64,000 nucleotides of DNA from Burkholderiales bacterium PBB6 (GTDB taxonomy: Bacteria > Pseudomonadota > Gammaproteobacteria > Burkholderiales > Burkholderiaceae_C). Shown in pieces: positions 42,563 through 50,923 of the stretch (position 1 is the stretch's first letter; every line of letters begins with the position of its first letter). The stretch is taken from the NCBI GenBank assembly GCA_002255925.1, contig NKIH01000007.1, positions 186,001 through 250,000 of the forward strand, written 5' to 3'. The notes under the pieces are model-generated. The model was not told the DNA's origin. It saw only the letters and a program-made list of their open reading frames with translations, and searched no databases. Both the position numbers and the translations under genes were made by a program.

Positions 42563-43486
42563 ATGAGCATCGCCCCCTACCTGAAAGAAATCGGCCGCGG
42601 CAAGGACGGCGCCCGCGCCCTGAGCCGGGCCCAGGCCTGCGACTTGATGAGCCAGCTGCTTGACGGCCAGTTGAGTGATCTGGAGAAGGGCGGCTTCGCG
42701 CTGGCCATGCGCATCAAGGGCGAAACGCCCGACGAGCTGGCCGGCTTCATGGACGCGGTGCTGCCGCGCACCCTGGCCCTGCAGGCGCCCGCGCCGGCCA
42801 TCGTGCTGCCCAGCTACAACGGCGCCCGCAAGCTGCCCAACCTGACGCCGCTGCTGGCGGGCCTGCTGGCGCGCAGCGGTGTGCCGGTGCTGGTGCACGG
42901 CTTTGCCGAAGACCCGACCCGCGTGACCACCGCGCAGATCTTTGAAGCGCTCGGCTGGCCCGTGGCCACCGACGCCGCCAGCGCGCAAGCCGCCTGGGGC
43001 CGCGCGCAGCCGGTGTTCATGCCGCTCGATGTGCTGCACCCCTCACTGGCCGGCCTGCTGCGGCTGCGGCAGGTGCTGGGCCTGCGCAACCCCGGCCACA
43101 CGCTGGCCAAGCTGCTGCCGGCCGTGCCCGGCGCGCTGCGCGTGGTCAACCACACCCACCCGGAATACGCGGTGAGCCTGGCGGAGTTTCTGGCGCTGAC
43201 CCAGGCCCACGCCCTGCTGCTGCGCGGCACCGAAGGTGAGCCCGTGGCCGATGCCCGCCGTCTGCCGGCGCTGAAGTGTTTTGTGGCCGGCCAGCTGAGC
43301 CCACAGCTCAGCCTGGACGCCCAGGGCGGCTCACTCGCGCATGTGCCCGAGCTGCCCACCGCGATCGACCCCGCCACCACCGCGCAGCTGGTGAACGCCA
43401 TGCTCGCGGGCGAGTTGCCGGTGCCACAGCCCATCCAGCGCCAGCACGCCTGCCTACTCGCGTTGCGCCAGGCGGTGCCGGCCTGA
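42563..43486 (+). CDS. ybiB: YbiB-type (TrpD2-like) DNA-binding protein
   Basis: Homologue of anthranilate phosphoribosyltransferase that does not make anthranilate; E. coli YbiB binds nucleic acids. 307 residues: helical N terminus (SRAQACDLMSQLLDGQLSDLEKGGFALAMRIKGE), LPSYNGARKLPNLTPLLAGLLA, VNHTHPEYAVSLAEFLAL. The TrpD glycine-rich phosphate site GTGGD is replaced by PSYNGARK. It is a frequent member of nitrate-assimilation clusters in Burkholderiales, 76 nt after the ATPase gene. Its role there is not known. Confidence 0.85.
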   Translation: MSIAPYLKEIGRGKDGARALSRAQACDLMSQLLDGQLSDLEKGGFALAMRIKGETPDELAGFMDAVLPRTLALQAPAPAIVLPSYNGARKLPNLTPLLAGLLARSGVPVLVHGFAEDPTRVTTAQIFEALGWPVATDAASAQAAWGRAQPVFMPLDVLHPSLAGLLRLRQVLGLRNPGHTLAKLLPAVPGALRVVNHTHPEYAVSLAEFLALTQAHALLLRGTEGEPVADARRLPALKCFVAGQLSPQLSLDAQGGSLAHVPELPTAIDPATTAQLVNAMLAGELPVPQPIQRQHACLLALRQAVPA

Positions 43487-43519
43487 AGCACCGTCATCCC
43501 CTCACGCCTTGAGCCCACC

Positions 43520-44383
43520 ATGTCCACCACGCCACCGCTGACCGTGCACCCCGTTCACCTGGTCGGCGCCGGCCCGGGCGATCCGGAGCTGCTGACGCTG
43601 AAAGCCGCGCGCGTGCTGCGCGAAGCCACCGTGGTGCTGGTAGACGACCTGGTCGGCGAGCAGGTACTGGCCTCGGTGCTGCAAGGCACGGGTCGGGCAC
43701 CGCGCCTGGTGCAGGTCGGCAAGCGTGGCGGTTGCGCGTCGACACCGCAGGCCTTCATCAACAAGCTGCTGGTGCGCGAGGCCCTGGCCGGCGAAAAGGT
43801 GGTGCGGCTCAAGGGCGGTGACCCGCTGATCTTCGGCCGTGCCGGCGAAGAAGTGGCGGCCCTGCGCGAAGCGGGCGTGCCGGTGGTCGTGGTCAACGGC
43901 ATCACCTCGGGCCTGGCCGCCGTGAATGCCCTGGGCTGCGGCTGGACCGACCGCGCCGCGGGCGCCCAGGGCGTGATGCTGGTCACCGGCCATCCACAAC
44001 CCGGCAGCGACGGCCCCGACTGGCCCGCCATCGCCCGCGTGGCCGCCAGCGGCGTGACGCTGGTGATTTACATGGGCGTGTCGCAGGCGTCCAGCATCGT
44101 CACCGGCCTGCTCAGCCATTTGCCGGCGGACCTGCCCGCCGCCGCCGTGCAGCACGCCAGCACAGCGCTGGAGCGCCGCACCGTCACCACCCTGGGCGCG
44201 CTGGTGGACACGCTGGCGCGCGAGCGCATCGGCAGCCCGGCGGTGCTGGTGATCGGGCGCGTGCTGGAGGTGGCGGTTGCGATGGACGTTGCGGCGTATG
44301 TTGCGGTGGACGTTGTAGTGGATGCTGCTCCAACCGCCCTTCAACCCGCCACAGTCACCGCAGCAGCCGCCGCCGCCGCCTGA
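43520..44383 (+). CDS. cobA: Uroporphyrinogen-III C-methyltransferase
   Basis: S-adenosylmethionine-dependent enzyme that makes precorrin-2, on the route to siroheme, the cofactor of assimilatory nitrite reductase. It has SUMT motifs: VHLVGAGPGDPELLTLKAAR, RLKGGDPLIFGRAGEEV, VVVNGITSGLAAVNALG, and YMGVSQASSIVTGLL. There are 287 residues, but the last 35 (VAVAMDVAAYVAVDVVV ... AAAAAA) are low-complexity and extend past the usual end. This tail overlaps the convergent acyltransferase gene by 43 nt. 33 nt after ybiB. Confidence 0.93.
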   Translation: MSTTPPLTVHPVHLVGAGPGDPELLTLKAARVLREATVVLVDDLVGEQVLASVLQGTGRAPRLVQVGKRGGCASTPQAFINKLLVREALAGEKVVRLKGGDPLIFGRAGEEVAALREAGVPVVVVNGITSGLAAVNALGCGWTDRAAGAQGVMLVTGHPQPGSDGPDWPAIARVAASGVTLVIYMGVSQASSIVTGLLSHLPADLPAAAVQHASTALERRTVTTLGALVDTLARERIGSPAVLVIGRVLEVAVAMDVAAYVAVDVVVDAAPTALQPATVTAAAAAAA

Positions 44384-45459
44384 CGCCGCTGCCTCCGGCG
44401 GTGCAGCCACTCCAGCGCGGGTGATTCCACCGCATACCAGGAAGCCACCGCCAGCGCCAGCGTGATGACGCCGGCCACGCCCGTCAGCCCCCATGGCCCC
44501 AGCCCCGGCCAGGCCAGCAGGCACAGCTGCTGCACCGGAAAGGCGTAGATGTAGACGCCGTAGGAATAGTCGCCCAGCCGGTTCCAGGCGCGCCACGGGC
44601 CGGCCGGCACGAAGGCCATCCAGCACACCACCAGAGGCATCGCCAGCCGGTACACCGGCTCGAATACGCGCGGTGACACGGCCGCGCCAGCCACCATCGC
44701 CAGCAGCGCCACCGCCACCATCAACAGCCCGCGCGGCCCGCCCAGCTGCACCTGCTGCCGCCAGGCATGCAGCGCCGCACCGGTGAAGAACATGCCGCCC
44801 ATGCGGACCAGGTCAGAGCGGTCGCTGGCGCCAAGTTGCCACAGCGCCAGCGCGCTCAAGCCCACCGCCGCCAGCGTCACCAGCCACTTCAATCGGTCCA
44901 GCGCACGGCCCGGCGCCCAGCGCTGCAGCAGCCACCAGGCCAGCGCCAGCAGCAGGTACAGGCGCAGCTCATGCCGCAGCGTCCACAAAGAGCCATTGAC
45001 CACGCCGGCAAACGGCTGAGCCTCGAACGCGCCGGGCAACACGGCCTCGGCACCAAGCACCATCGTGCCGTTTCGCAGCAGGTAGCGCCAGGTCTGCGGG
45101 TCAGTGAAAAAGGCGGCGGGCGATGCCGACGTGGCGCACCAGCCCACCACCAGCACGGTCAGCAGCAAGGCCACCCACAGGCCGGGGTAGATGCGGACGG
45201 CACGCGCCATCAGGTAGGGCCCGATGCTGGCTTGCTTGACCAGGCTGCCACTCACCAGAAAACCGCTGATGACAAAGAAGATGTCGACGGCCATGCCGCC
45301 CGGCGAGCGACCCAGCACGGCGTCCCAGGGCTCGGCATGCGGGTTGCCGCTGGCGATCACGAAGCTGTGGCTGACCAGCACCATGGCGGCGGCCACGATG
45401 CGGATCAGGTTGAGGTTGTTGTCCCGGCCGCGGGCGAGGTGATCGAGCGAAGTGGTCAA
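44341..45459 (-). CDS. Acyltransferase family 3 membrane protein
   Basis: Integral membrane acyltransferase (about 372 residues) of the family that modifies surface glycans and lipids. The N-terminal motif is NNLNLIRIVAAAMVLVSHSF (catalytic His in this segment), then SPGGMAVDIFFVISGFLVSGSL and a conserved Arg in RAVRIYPGLW. About ten helices. The start is uncertain: no ATG is near the conserved N terminus, so I take TTG at 45459; a GTG at 45525 is the alternative. The C-terminal tail overlaps cobA. It diverges from the GH51-like gene, with which it might act on the same polysaccharide. Confidence 0.82.
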   Translation of the reverse strand: MTTSLDHLARGRDNNLNLIRIVAAAMVLVSHSFVIASGNPHAEPWDAVLGRSPGGMAVDIFFVISGFLVSGSLVKQASIGPYLMARAVRIYPGLWVALLLTVLVVGWCATSASPAAFFTDPQTWRYLLRNGTMVLGAEAVLPGAFEAQPFAGVVNGSLWTLRHELRLYLLLALAWWLLQRWAPGRALDRLKWLVTLAAVGLSALALWQLGASDRSDLVRMGGMFFTGAALHAWRQQVQLGGPRGLLMVAVALLAMVAGAAVSPRVFEPVYRLAMPLVVCWMAFVPAGPWRAWNRLGDYSYGVYIYAFPVQQLCLLAWPGLGPWGLTGVAGVITLALAVASWYAVESPALEWLHRRRQRRQAAAAAAAVTVAG

Positions 45460-45602
45460 GGCGAATCCGGTGGGAAGGTGGCTGGCGCGCAGGGCATTGT
45501 GTTGGCAGTGTGGCTGCCAAATCACGCGCTGGTGTGGCGGGTGTGCCGTGTCCCCCCCAATCCGGCACACGGCTGCAGCGCGAATGCCGCGACACTGCCG
45601 GC

Positions 45603-47354
45603 ATGCCGCCACGCACCGCCCGCACCGCCAAGCACCGCCGCCCGCCCGCACACACACTCACCCGCCGCCGCGCGCTGCAAGGCGCCGTGGGCGGCTCGGT
45701 GGGCCTGGGCGGTGCGCTGGATAGCCTGGCCGCCGCACCGCCGCGCGTGCCGGTGCAGGCCGCCAGCCACCTTGTGCGCCTGCGCGTGGACGCCACGGCC
45801 ACCGGCCGGCCGGCACGGCCCCAGCTGCTGGGCAGCAACACGCCCTGGGTGTATGGCAGCGAAGGCCTGATGGATGCGCGCGGGCAATGGCTGCCGCACA
45901 TGATCCGCCGTGCCCGCGAACTGGCGCCCACGCTGCTGCGTTACCCCGGCGTGCCCGACACCCACGACTGGCGCCAGGGCATCGGCCCGCTGGCCAGCCG
46001 ATCACCCGTGTTCGCCTACCCCGGCCAGCCACACCAGACCATCGTCTACGGCACGCAGGAGTTTCTGGAAACCTGCGAAACCGTGGGGGCCGAGCCGATG
46101 ATCCAGCTCAACCTGCACGACGGCGACGACGCCACGCTGGCCCGGCTCGCGGCGGCCTGGGTGACCCACGTGAACCAGGGCACGCTGGTGTCGCGCATCA
46201 CCGGCCGGCCCTTGCCGAAAGTGCGCTGGTGGGAGCTGGGCAATGAGCCCTACCTGATGGAGGCCACCGAGGCCGACGGCCGCCCCAACCGCCTGATGCT
46301 GACGCCCGAAGCCTATGCACAGCGGGTGAACGCCGTGATGGCCGCGGCCCGTGCGGTAGACCCGACGCTGAAGTTCGGCCTGCCCTTCGCCATCGACACC
46401 CACTCGGGCCAGCCCTGGCGCAACGGCGGTGACGAGATGGCCAACGTGGTCGGCCCGCAGCTGGGGTTTGCGCGGCGCGTGCTGGGCAAGCTGCAACGGC
46501 CGCAAGACATCGGCTGGCTCTCGCTGCACTGCTACATGCCGCAGCTCAATGACCCGCAGGATGCGCAGGGCCGCCCCCTGCCCTTGCCCGATGCCCGCAG
46601 CCTGTTCTGGGCGACGGTGGCCGGCAGCGAAACCTGGCGCCACAGCCTGGGCCGCGCCGTGCGGCTGTGGCGTGACCATGCCAGCACGCGGCACCTGCCC
46701 GCGCCGCCGATCGCCGTCACCGAATACAACGCGTTCTACAGCACGCGCCGCATCAACGGCCAGGACGCACCAGAGAACACCTGGGTCACCACGCTCACCG
46801 GCGCGCTGTATGTGGCCGACCTGCTGCGCATGATGAGCGAGCTGCCCGAGGTGGGCGCGGCGCTGCACTGGTCGCTGAATGGCAACTGGGTGTTTGGCGC
46901 GCTGGCCGCCACGCCCGTTGGCGCGCCCGAGCGCGAACGCCCTGCCGCCGGCGCGCTGCGCCTGGCCGCACAGGTGCTGCGTGAAGGCCGGTTGCTGGAC
47001 TGCGGCGTGCGGGTGGCCACCACCGGCGCCGTGAACAAACGCGTGGGTTTTTGCGCGCCCTGGCCCGACATGCCGCTGGCCAGCGCCATGGCCAGCCGCA
47101 ACGGCCAGACGCTGCAGGTGCTGGTGATCCACAAAGACCCCGACCGCGACGCCGACGTGAGCCTGCAGCTGGACCATGCCCAGGTGCGCAGCGCGCAGTT
47201 GAAAACCTTGCAGGCCGACGCGGCCTTTGATGCGCCCGAAACCGCCCGCGCCAGCCGTCTGGTTCAGCGCGATTGGCAACCGGCTGCGGGCGGGGACGTG
47301 ACCTGGCGCATGCCACCGGGCAGCATCGCGCTGCTCACGCTGACCCTGGCGTAG
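45603..47354 (+). CDS. Tat-exported GH51-like glycoside hydrolase (alpha-L-arabinofuranosidase-like)
   Basis: A 583-residue protein with an N-terminal twin-arginine signal (TRRRALQGAVGGSVGLGG). The catalytic (beta/alpha)8 part has the acid/base Glu near residue 215 in WWELGNEPYL and the nucleophile Glu near residue 374 in IAVTEYNAFY, the clan GH-A pattern of family 51. The C-terminal beta domain (about 490-583) fits. Upstream in-frame sequence to 45510 overlaps the start region of the acyltransferase and is unlikely. Substrate (arabinosyl or related) is inferred from the family only. Confidence 0.83.
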   Translation: MPPRTARTAKHRRPPAHTLTRRRALQGAVGGSVGLGGALDSLAAAPPRVPVQAASHLVRLRVDATATGRPARPQLLGSNTPWVYGSEGLMDARGQWLPHMIRRARELAPTLLRYPGVPDTHDWRQGIGPLASRSPVFAYPGQPHQTIVYGTQEFLETCETVGAEPMIQLNLHDGDDATLARLAAAWVTHVNQGTLVSRITGRPLPKVRWWELGNEPYLMEATEADGRPNRLMLTPEAYAQRVNAVMAAARAVDPTLKFGLPFAIDTHSGQPWRNGGDEMANVVGPQLGFARRVLGKLQRPQDIGWLSLHCYMPQLNDPQDAQGRPLPLPDARSLFWATVAGSETWRHSLGRAVRLWRDHASTRHLPAPPIAVTEYNAFYSTRRINGQDAPENTWVTTLTGALYVADLLRMMSELPEVGAALHWSLNGNWVFGALAATPVGAPERERPAAGALRLAAQVLREGRLLDCGVRVATTGAVNKRVGFCAPWPDMPLASAMASRNGQTLQVLVIHKDPDRDADVSLQLDHAQVRSAQLKTLQADAAFDAPETARASRLVQRDWQPAAGGDVTWRMPPGSIALLTLTLA

Positions 47355-47355
47355 T

Positions 47356-48873
47356 TCAGCCGGCCAGCGGGGCCGAGGGCATGGTGAGCGTGAAGACCGA
47401 CCCTTGGCCGTGCTCACTCCGGGCGGTGATGTGCCCACCCATGCTGAGCGCCAGCGCCTGGGCCAGCGCCAAGCCGAGGCCCGCGCCCGACACCGGGCCG
47501 TGGGCCTGACCGAGGCGGTTGAACGGCTCGAACAGGAAGGGCATCTGCTGCGGCGCGATGCCTTGGCCGGTGTCGTGCACCTGCACTTGCCAGGCACCGG
47601 CTTGATCGGCCTGCAAGACCACCCGCACCTCACCGTCCACGCGGTTGTATTTGATGGCGTTGGTCAACAGGTTGATCAGGGCCTGCTGCAGGCGCTTGCG
47701 ATCGGCCAGGACCTGCGCAGCAGTTGCGGCCGGGCCGTCCGGCAGGCTCACGGTCAGGCGCACCTGCGCGGCCTCGGCCTGCGATCGCACCATCGCGATG
47801 CAATCCTGCACCAGCGGCAACAAGGCCACCGGCGTGGCCTGCAGCGACAACTTCTCGCCCTCCACCAGCGACAAATCAAGCAGGTCGCTGATGATGCCGA
47901 GCAGGTAATCACCCGCCTGGCGCACCAGTGCCAGGTGCTGCTGCTGGGTGGTGTCGAGGCGCCGGTCGGGGTCCATCTGCAGCAGCTGGGTGAAGCCCAG
48001 CACCGCATTCATCGGCGTGCGCAGCTCATGGCTCACCCGCGACAGGAACCGGGTCTTGGCGGCGCTGGCCGCCTCCGCAGCCAGACGTTCACGCTGCGCT
48101 TCGGCCAGGGCCACCTGCGCGGTGGCATCGGTCTGGGTGCCGACCATGTAGAGCGGCTCGCCATGCGGATTGCGCTCGACCACGCGGCCGCGCTCTTCCA
48201 CCCAGCGCCAGTCGCCATTGGCCGCCTTGGCTCGGTAAACCGCGCGGTAAAACGGCGCTTCGCCGTTGACGTGGGCCTCGTAGGCTGCCTCGATGCCGTC
48301 GAGGTCATCCGGGTGGATGAGCCGGTTCCAGTCGACCTGGGTGTGGCCGATCTCGCCGACCTGGTACCCCAGCATCACCGCGCCTTCGTCGATGTCGCCC
48401 AGCACGTCGGTATGAATGTCCCACTCCCAGACGAAGCTGCCGCCTTCGCGCATCGCTTGGCGGATCAGCGTCAGCGATGGCGGCGGGCCGGCATCAGATT
48501 CCTGCAGCCAGACGGCCATCATCGAGCCAGCTGTGTCGGTCAGTGGCTGCAGGGCATCGAGCAGGCTGCGGCTGCTGCCCTCGGCAGGCAGGCACAGCCA
48601 GCCTTGCAGCTGCCCGGCAAAGCACAGCGGCTCCACATCTACCAGGGTGTGGCCAGCGACACGGCCGGCATCGAAGCCGGCCACCGCGGTCTGGCCAGCC
48701 ACCACCCGCAGGCGGCACGGCAGGCCGCTGAGGTGGGTGATGGCGCGCGCCAGACGCTGCAGCGCATGCGCGCAGTCCTGGCGCTGCAGCTTTTCCAGCA
48801 GCACCCCGTGGGCCTCGGCCAGCACCGCCTCACGGCTGGGCAAACCGGGCTGATCTGGTGGCGGCAGGCTCAT
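47356..48873 (-). CDS. PAS-domain sensor histidine kinase
   Basis: Soluble-looking sensor kinase of 505 residues. The N-terminal region (about 1-135) is an unrecognised sensor, possibly GAF-like. It is followed by a PAS fold of the PAS_3 type (about 145-265; VWEWDIHTDVLGDIDEG, WNRLIHPDDLDGIEAAY, WRWVEERGRVVE), the dimerisation box with phospho-His in RFLSRVSHELRTPMNAVLGF, and the ATPase domain (NAIKYN, VHDTGQGIAP, GAGLGLALAQAL). No membrane segment and no partner regulator in the window. The start at 48873 is preferred over 48972. Confidence 0.9.
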   Translation of the reverse strand: MSLPPPDQPGLPSREAVLAEAHGVLLEKLQRQDCAHALQRLARAITHLSGLPCRLRVVAGQTAVAGFDAGRVAGHTLVDVEPLCFAGQLQGWLCLPAEGSSRSLLDALQPLTDTAGSMMAVWLQESDAGPPPSLTLIRQAMREGGSFVWEWDIHTDVLGDIDEGAVMLGYQVGEIGHTQVDWNRLIHPDDLDGIEAAYEAHVNGEAPFYRAVYRAKAANGDWRWVEERGRVVERNPHGEPLYMVGTQTDATAQVALAEAQRERLAAEAASAAKTRFLSRVSHELRTPMNAVLGFTQLLQMDPDRRLDTTQQQHLALVRQAGDYLLGIISDLLDLSLVEGEKLSLQATPVALLPLVQDCIAMVRSQAEAAQVRLTVSLPDGPAATAAQVLADRKRLQQALINLLTNAIKYNRVDGEVRVVLQADQAGAWQVQVHDTGQGIAPQQMPFLFEPFNRLGQAHGPVSGAGLGLALAQALALSMGGHITARSEHGQGSVFTLTMPSAPLAG

Positions 48874-48908
48874 GGGATGGCCGGAGATGGAGGATTCCGG
48901 CCGCAGGC

Positions 48909-49121
48909 TCAGTGGCCTGCCGAGATCTTCTCGCCCGCCTTCAGGCGGTACACGGTGCCGCAGTACGGGCACTTGCCTTCACCGGTGTGGCTCAGGTCCA
49001 CGTAGACCTTGGGGTGGTTGCTCCACAGGGTCATCTTGGGGTTCGGGCAGAAGACCACGCCAGGGCCGTGCAGGTCCTGGGCGGTGACTTCAACGACGGC
49101 GGCGGTTTGCTGTTCACTCAT
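48909..49121 (-). CDS. CHCC-type zinc-finger protein
   Basis: A 70-residue protein of the zinc-finger CHCC family (bacterial relatives of complex I subunit NDUFS6). Putative zinc ligands: Cys25 in VVFCPNP, His36 in SNHPKVY or His45 in LSHTGEG, and Cys51 and Cys54 in GKCPYCGTVYRL. It lies 26 nt downstream of ilvE on the same strand, an arrangement often seen in betaproteobacteria. Confidence 0.88.
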   Translation of the reverse strand: MSEQQTAAVVEVTAQDLHGPGVVFCPNPKMTLWSNHPKVYVDLSHTGEGKCPYCGTVYRLKAGEKISAGH

Positions 49122-49147
49122 GGGGTGCCTTGTGCGTTGCGCGGGGG

Positions 49148-50071
49148 TCAGACCAGGGTCAGCCAGTGCGCGTATTTCTCGTTGCGGCCGTTGACGATGT
49201 CAAAGAACGCAGCCTGGATCTTTTCGGTGATCGGGCCGCGTGAGCCGCAGCCGATCTCGATGCGGTCGAGTTCGCGGATCGGCGTCACTTCAGCGGCGGT
49301 GCCGGTGAAAAAGGCTTCGTCGGCGATGTAGATCTCGTCGCGGGTGATGCGCTTTTGCACCAGCTCCAGCCCCAGGTCCTTGCAGATGTGGAAGATGGTG
49401 TTGCGGGTGATGCCGTTCAGGGCGCCGGCCGACAGGTCAGGCGTGTAGACCACGCCGTTCTTGATGACGAAGAGGTTCTCGCCCGCGCCTTCCGACACGA
49501 AGCCGGACGCGTCGAGCAGCATGGCTTCGTCGTAGCCGTCGTCCGTGGCTTCCATGTTGGCCAGGATGGAGTTGGTGTAGTTGCTCACCGCCTTGGCCTG
49601 CGTCATCGTGATGTTGACGTGGTGGCGGGTATAGCTGCTGATCTTCACGCGGATGCCGCGCTTCAGGCCTTCTTCGCCGAGGTATGCACCCCAGGGCCAG
49701 GCGGCGACCATCAGATGGATGGTGTTGCCCTTGGGGCTGACGCCGAGCTTCTCGGAGCCGATCCAGGTCAGCGGACGCAGGTAGCAGCTCTCGAGCTTGT
49801 TCTCGCGCACCACCTGCTTCTGCGCTTCTTCGACCTGTTCCATCGTGAACGGGATCTTCATGCGCAGGATCTTGGCGCTGTTGAACAGGCGCTCGGTGTG
49901 CTCACGCAGGCGGAAGATCGCCGTGCCCTTGGCCGTGTTGTAGGCGCGCACGCCCTCGAAGGCGCCGCAGCCGTAGTGCAGCGTGTGGCTCAGCACATGG
50001 ATCTTCGCGTCGCGCCAGTCCACCAGCTGCCCGTCCATCCAGATCTTGCCGTCGCGATCGTCCATGCCCAT
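49148..50071 (-). CDS. ilvE: Branched-chain amino acid aminotransferase
   Basis: PLP-dependent aminotransferase class IV catalysing the last step of leucine, isoleucine and valine synthesis. 307 residues: MDGQLVDWRDAKIHVLSHTLHYG, the PLP lysine Lys160 in MTQAKAVSNYTNS, SEGAGENLFVIK and ITRNTIFHICKDLG. The start at 50071 has AAGGA 8 nt upstream; longer frames to 50230 overlap the next gene. It is the normal length. Confidence 0.95.
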   Translation of the reverse strand: MGMDDRDGKIWMDGQLVDWRDAKIHVLSHTLHYGCGAFEGVRAYNTAKGTAIFRLREHTERLFNSAKILRMKIPFTMEQVEEAQKQVVRENKLESCYLRPLTWIGSEKLGVSPKGNTIHLMVAAWPWGAYLGEEGLKRGIRVKISSYTRHHVNITMTQAKAVSNYTNSILANMEATDDGYDEAMLLDASGFVSEGAGENLFVIKNGVVYTPDLSAGALNGITRNTIFHICKDLGLELVQKRITRDEIYIADEAFFTGTAAEVTPIRELDRIEIGCGSRGPITEKIQAAFFDIVNGRNEKYAHWLTLV

Positions 50072-50117
50072 GGCGAATTCCTTGTTGATTGAGGTCGAAG
50101 AACCAAAGAAATCGATT

Positions 50118-50507
50118 TTACGAGGTGGCGGCCCGAACCAGCTGCCAGCGGGCCAGTCGCCCCCCCTCGAAAACCAGCTCGACGCTGTCGCCGCCGGCGT
50201 CTTGCCAGGCCCAGGTCTCGGGGTCATCACCCACCTTGCGGCCCAGGCTGCCGGCCAGCGGCAGCACCTTGAGCATCGGCCAGCCAGCCTGCAGCTTGGA
50301 CTGGAACATCACCGCATTGGCCACGCTGCCCATCGGTGCGCCGCCCGCGTCCTTCATCACCCGCAGGCTGCGGCTGAACTGCAGCACCAGCCAGAACACC
50401 ACCACCGTGGCCCCCAGCGCCAACCCGGGCAAGCCGAATTGCCAGGCCGCCGTGACCATCGCCAGCAGCGCCAGCGCCCAACCCCATCGTGCATCCATTG
50501 CGTTCAC
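50118..50507 (-). CDS. Small membrane protein of unknown function
   Basis: A 129-residue protein with two close hydrophobic helices at the N terminus (about residues 8-24 and 26-45; WALALLAMVTAAW, LALGATVVVFWLVLQF) and a soluble remainder (VMKDAGGAPMGSVANAVMFQSKL). I recognise it only as a type of protein found upstream of ilvE in related genomes. ATG at 50498 is a possible alternative start. It is 46 nt before ilvE, so it may share its promoter. Confidence 0.65.
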   Translation of the reverse strand: MNAMDARWGWALALLAMVTAAWQFGLPGLALGATVVVFWLVLQFSRSLRVMKDAGGAPMGSVANAVMFQSKLQAGWPMLKVLPLAGSLGRKVGDDPETWAWQDAGGDSVELVFEGGRLARWQLVRAATS

Positions 50508-50582
50508 CTGTCCAACATCCAGCGCCGGATTGTCGGCGAGGCGCGCCCGGGCCTGCAGCCGCCCGCGGTCGCACCCGCCTCG

Positions 50583-50912
50583 TCAGCCTTGCTGCCAGCT
50601 GTAAGCCCGCTCAACCCGCGCGATGCGCAGCTCGTAGGCGCTGTACCACTGCGCCCGCCCTTGATCGCGCGCCGCCGTGTGTTCAACGTCGCGGCGCCAG
50701 GCCGCAATGTCCTCCAGCGAACGCCAGTACGACACGGTGATGCCCACGCCGTCCGCGCCGCGGCTGCTGTCGACACCCAGGTAGCCCGGCTGCTGCGCTG
50801 CCAGCTCGGCCATGCGCTCAGCCATCGCGCCGTAGCCGGCATCGCCCTCGGTGCGGTGGCTGACGAAGATCACCGCGTAATAAGGCGGTTCGGGCATCAC
50901 GGGGCTCGTCAT
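50583..50912 (-). CDS. Antibiotic-biosynthesis-monooxygenase (ABM)-like protein
   Basis: Cytosolic dimeric alpha/beta-barrel protein of 109 residues. The ABM fold is suggested by YYAVIFVSHRTEG, MAERMAELAAQQPGYLGVDS and VSYWRSLEDIAAWRRDVEH. Often involved in oxidation or degradation of small aromatic compounds, but no specific activity can be read. The start at 50912 has AGGA upstream. It sits 11 nt after the J-domain/protease gene. Confidence 0.85.
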   Translation of the reverse strand: MTSPVMPEPPYYAVIFVSHRTEGDAGYGAMAERMAELAAQQPGYLGVDSSRGADGVGITVSYWRSLEDIAAWRRDVEHTAARDQGRAQWYSAYELRIARVERAYSWQQG

Positions 50913-50923
50913 CGGAATTCCTT

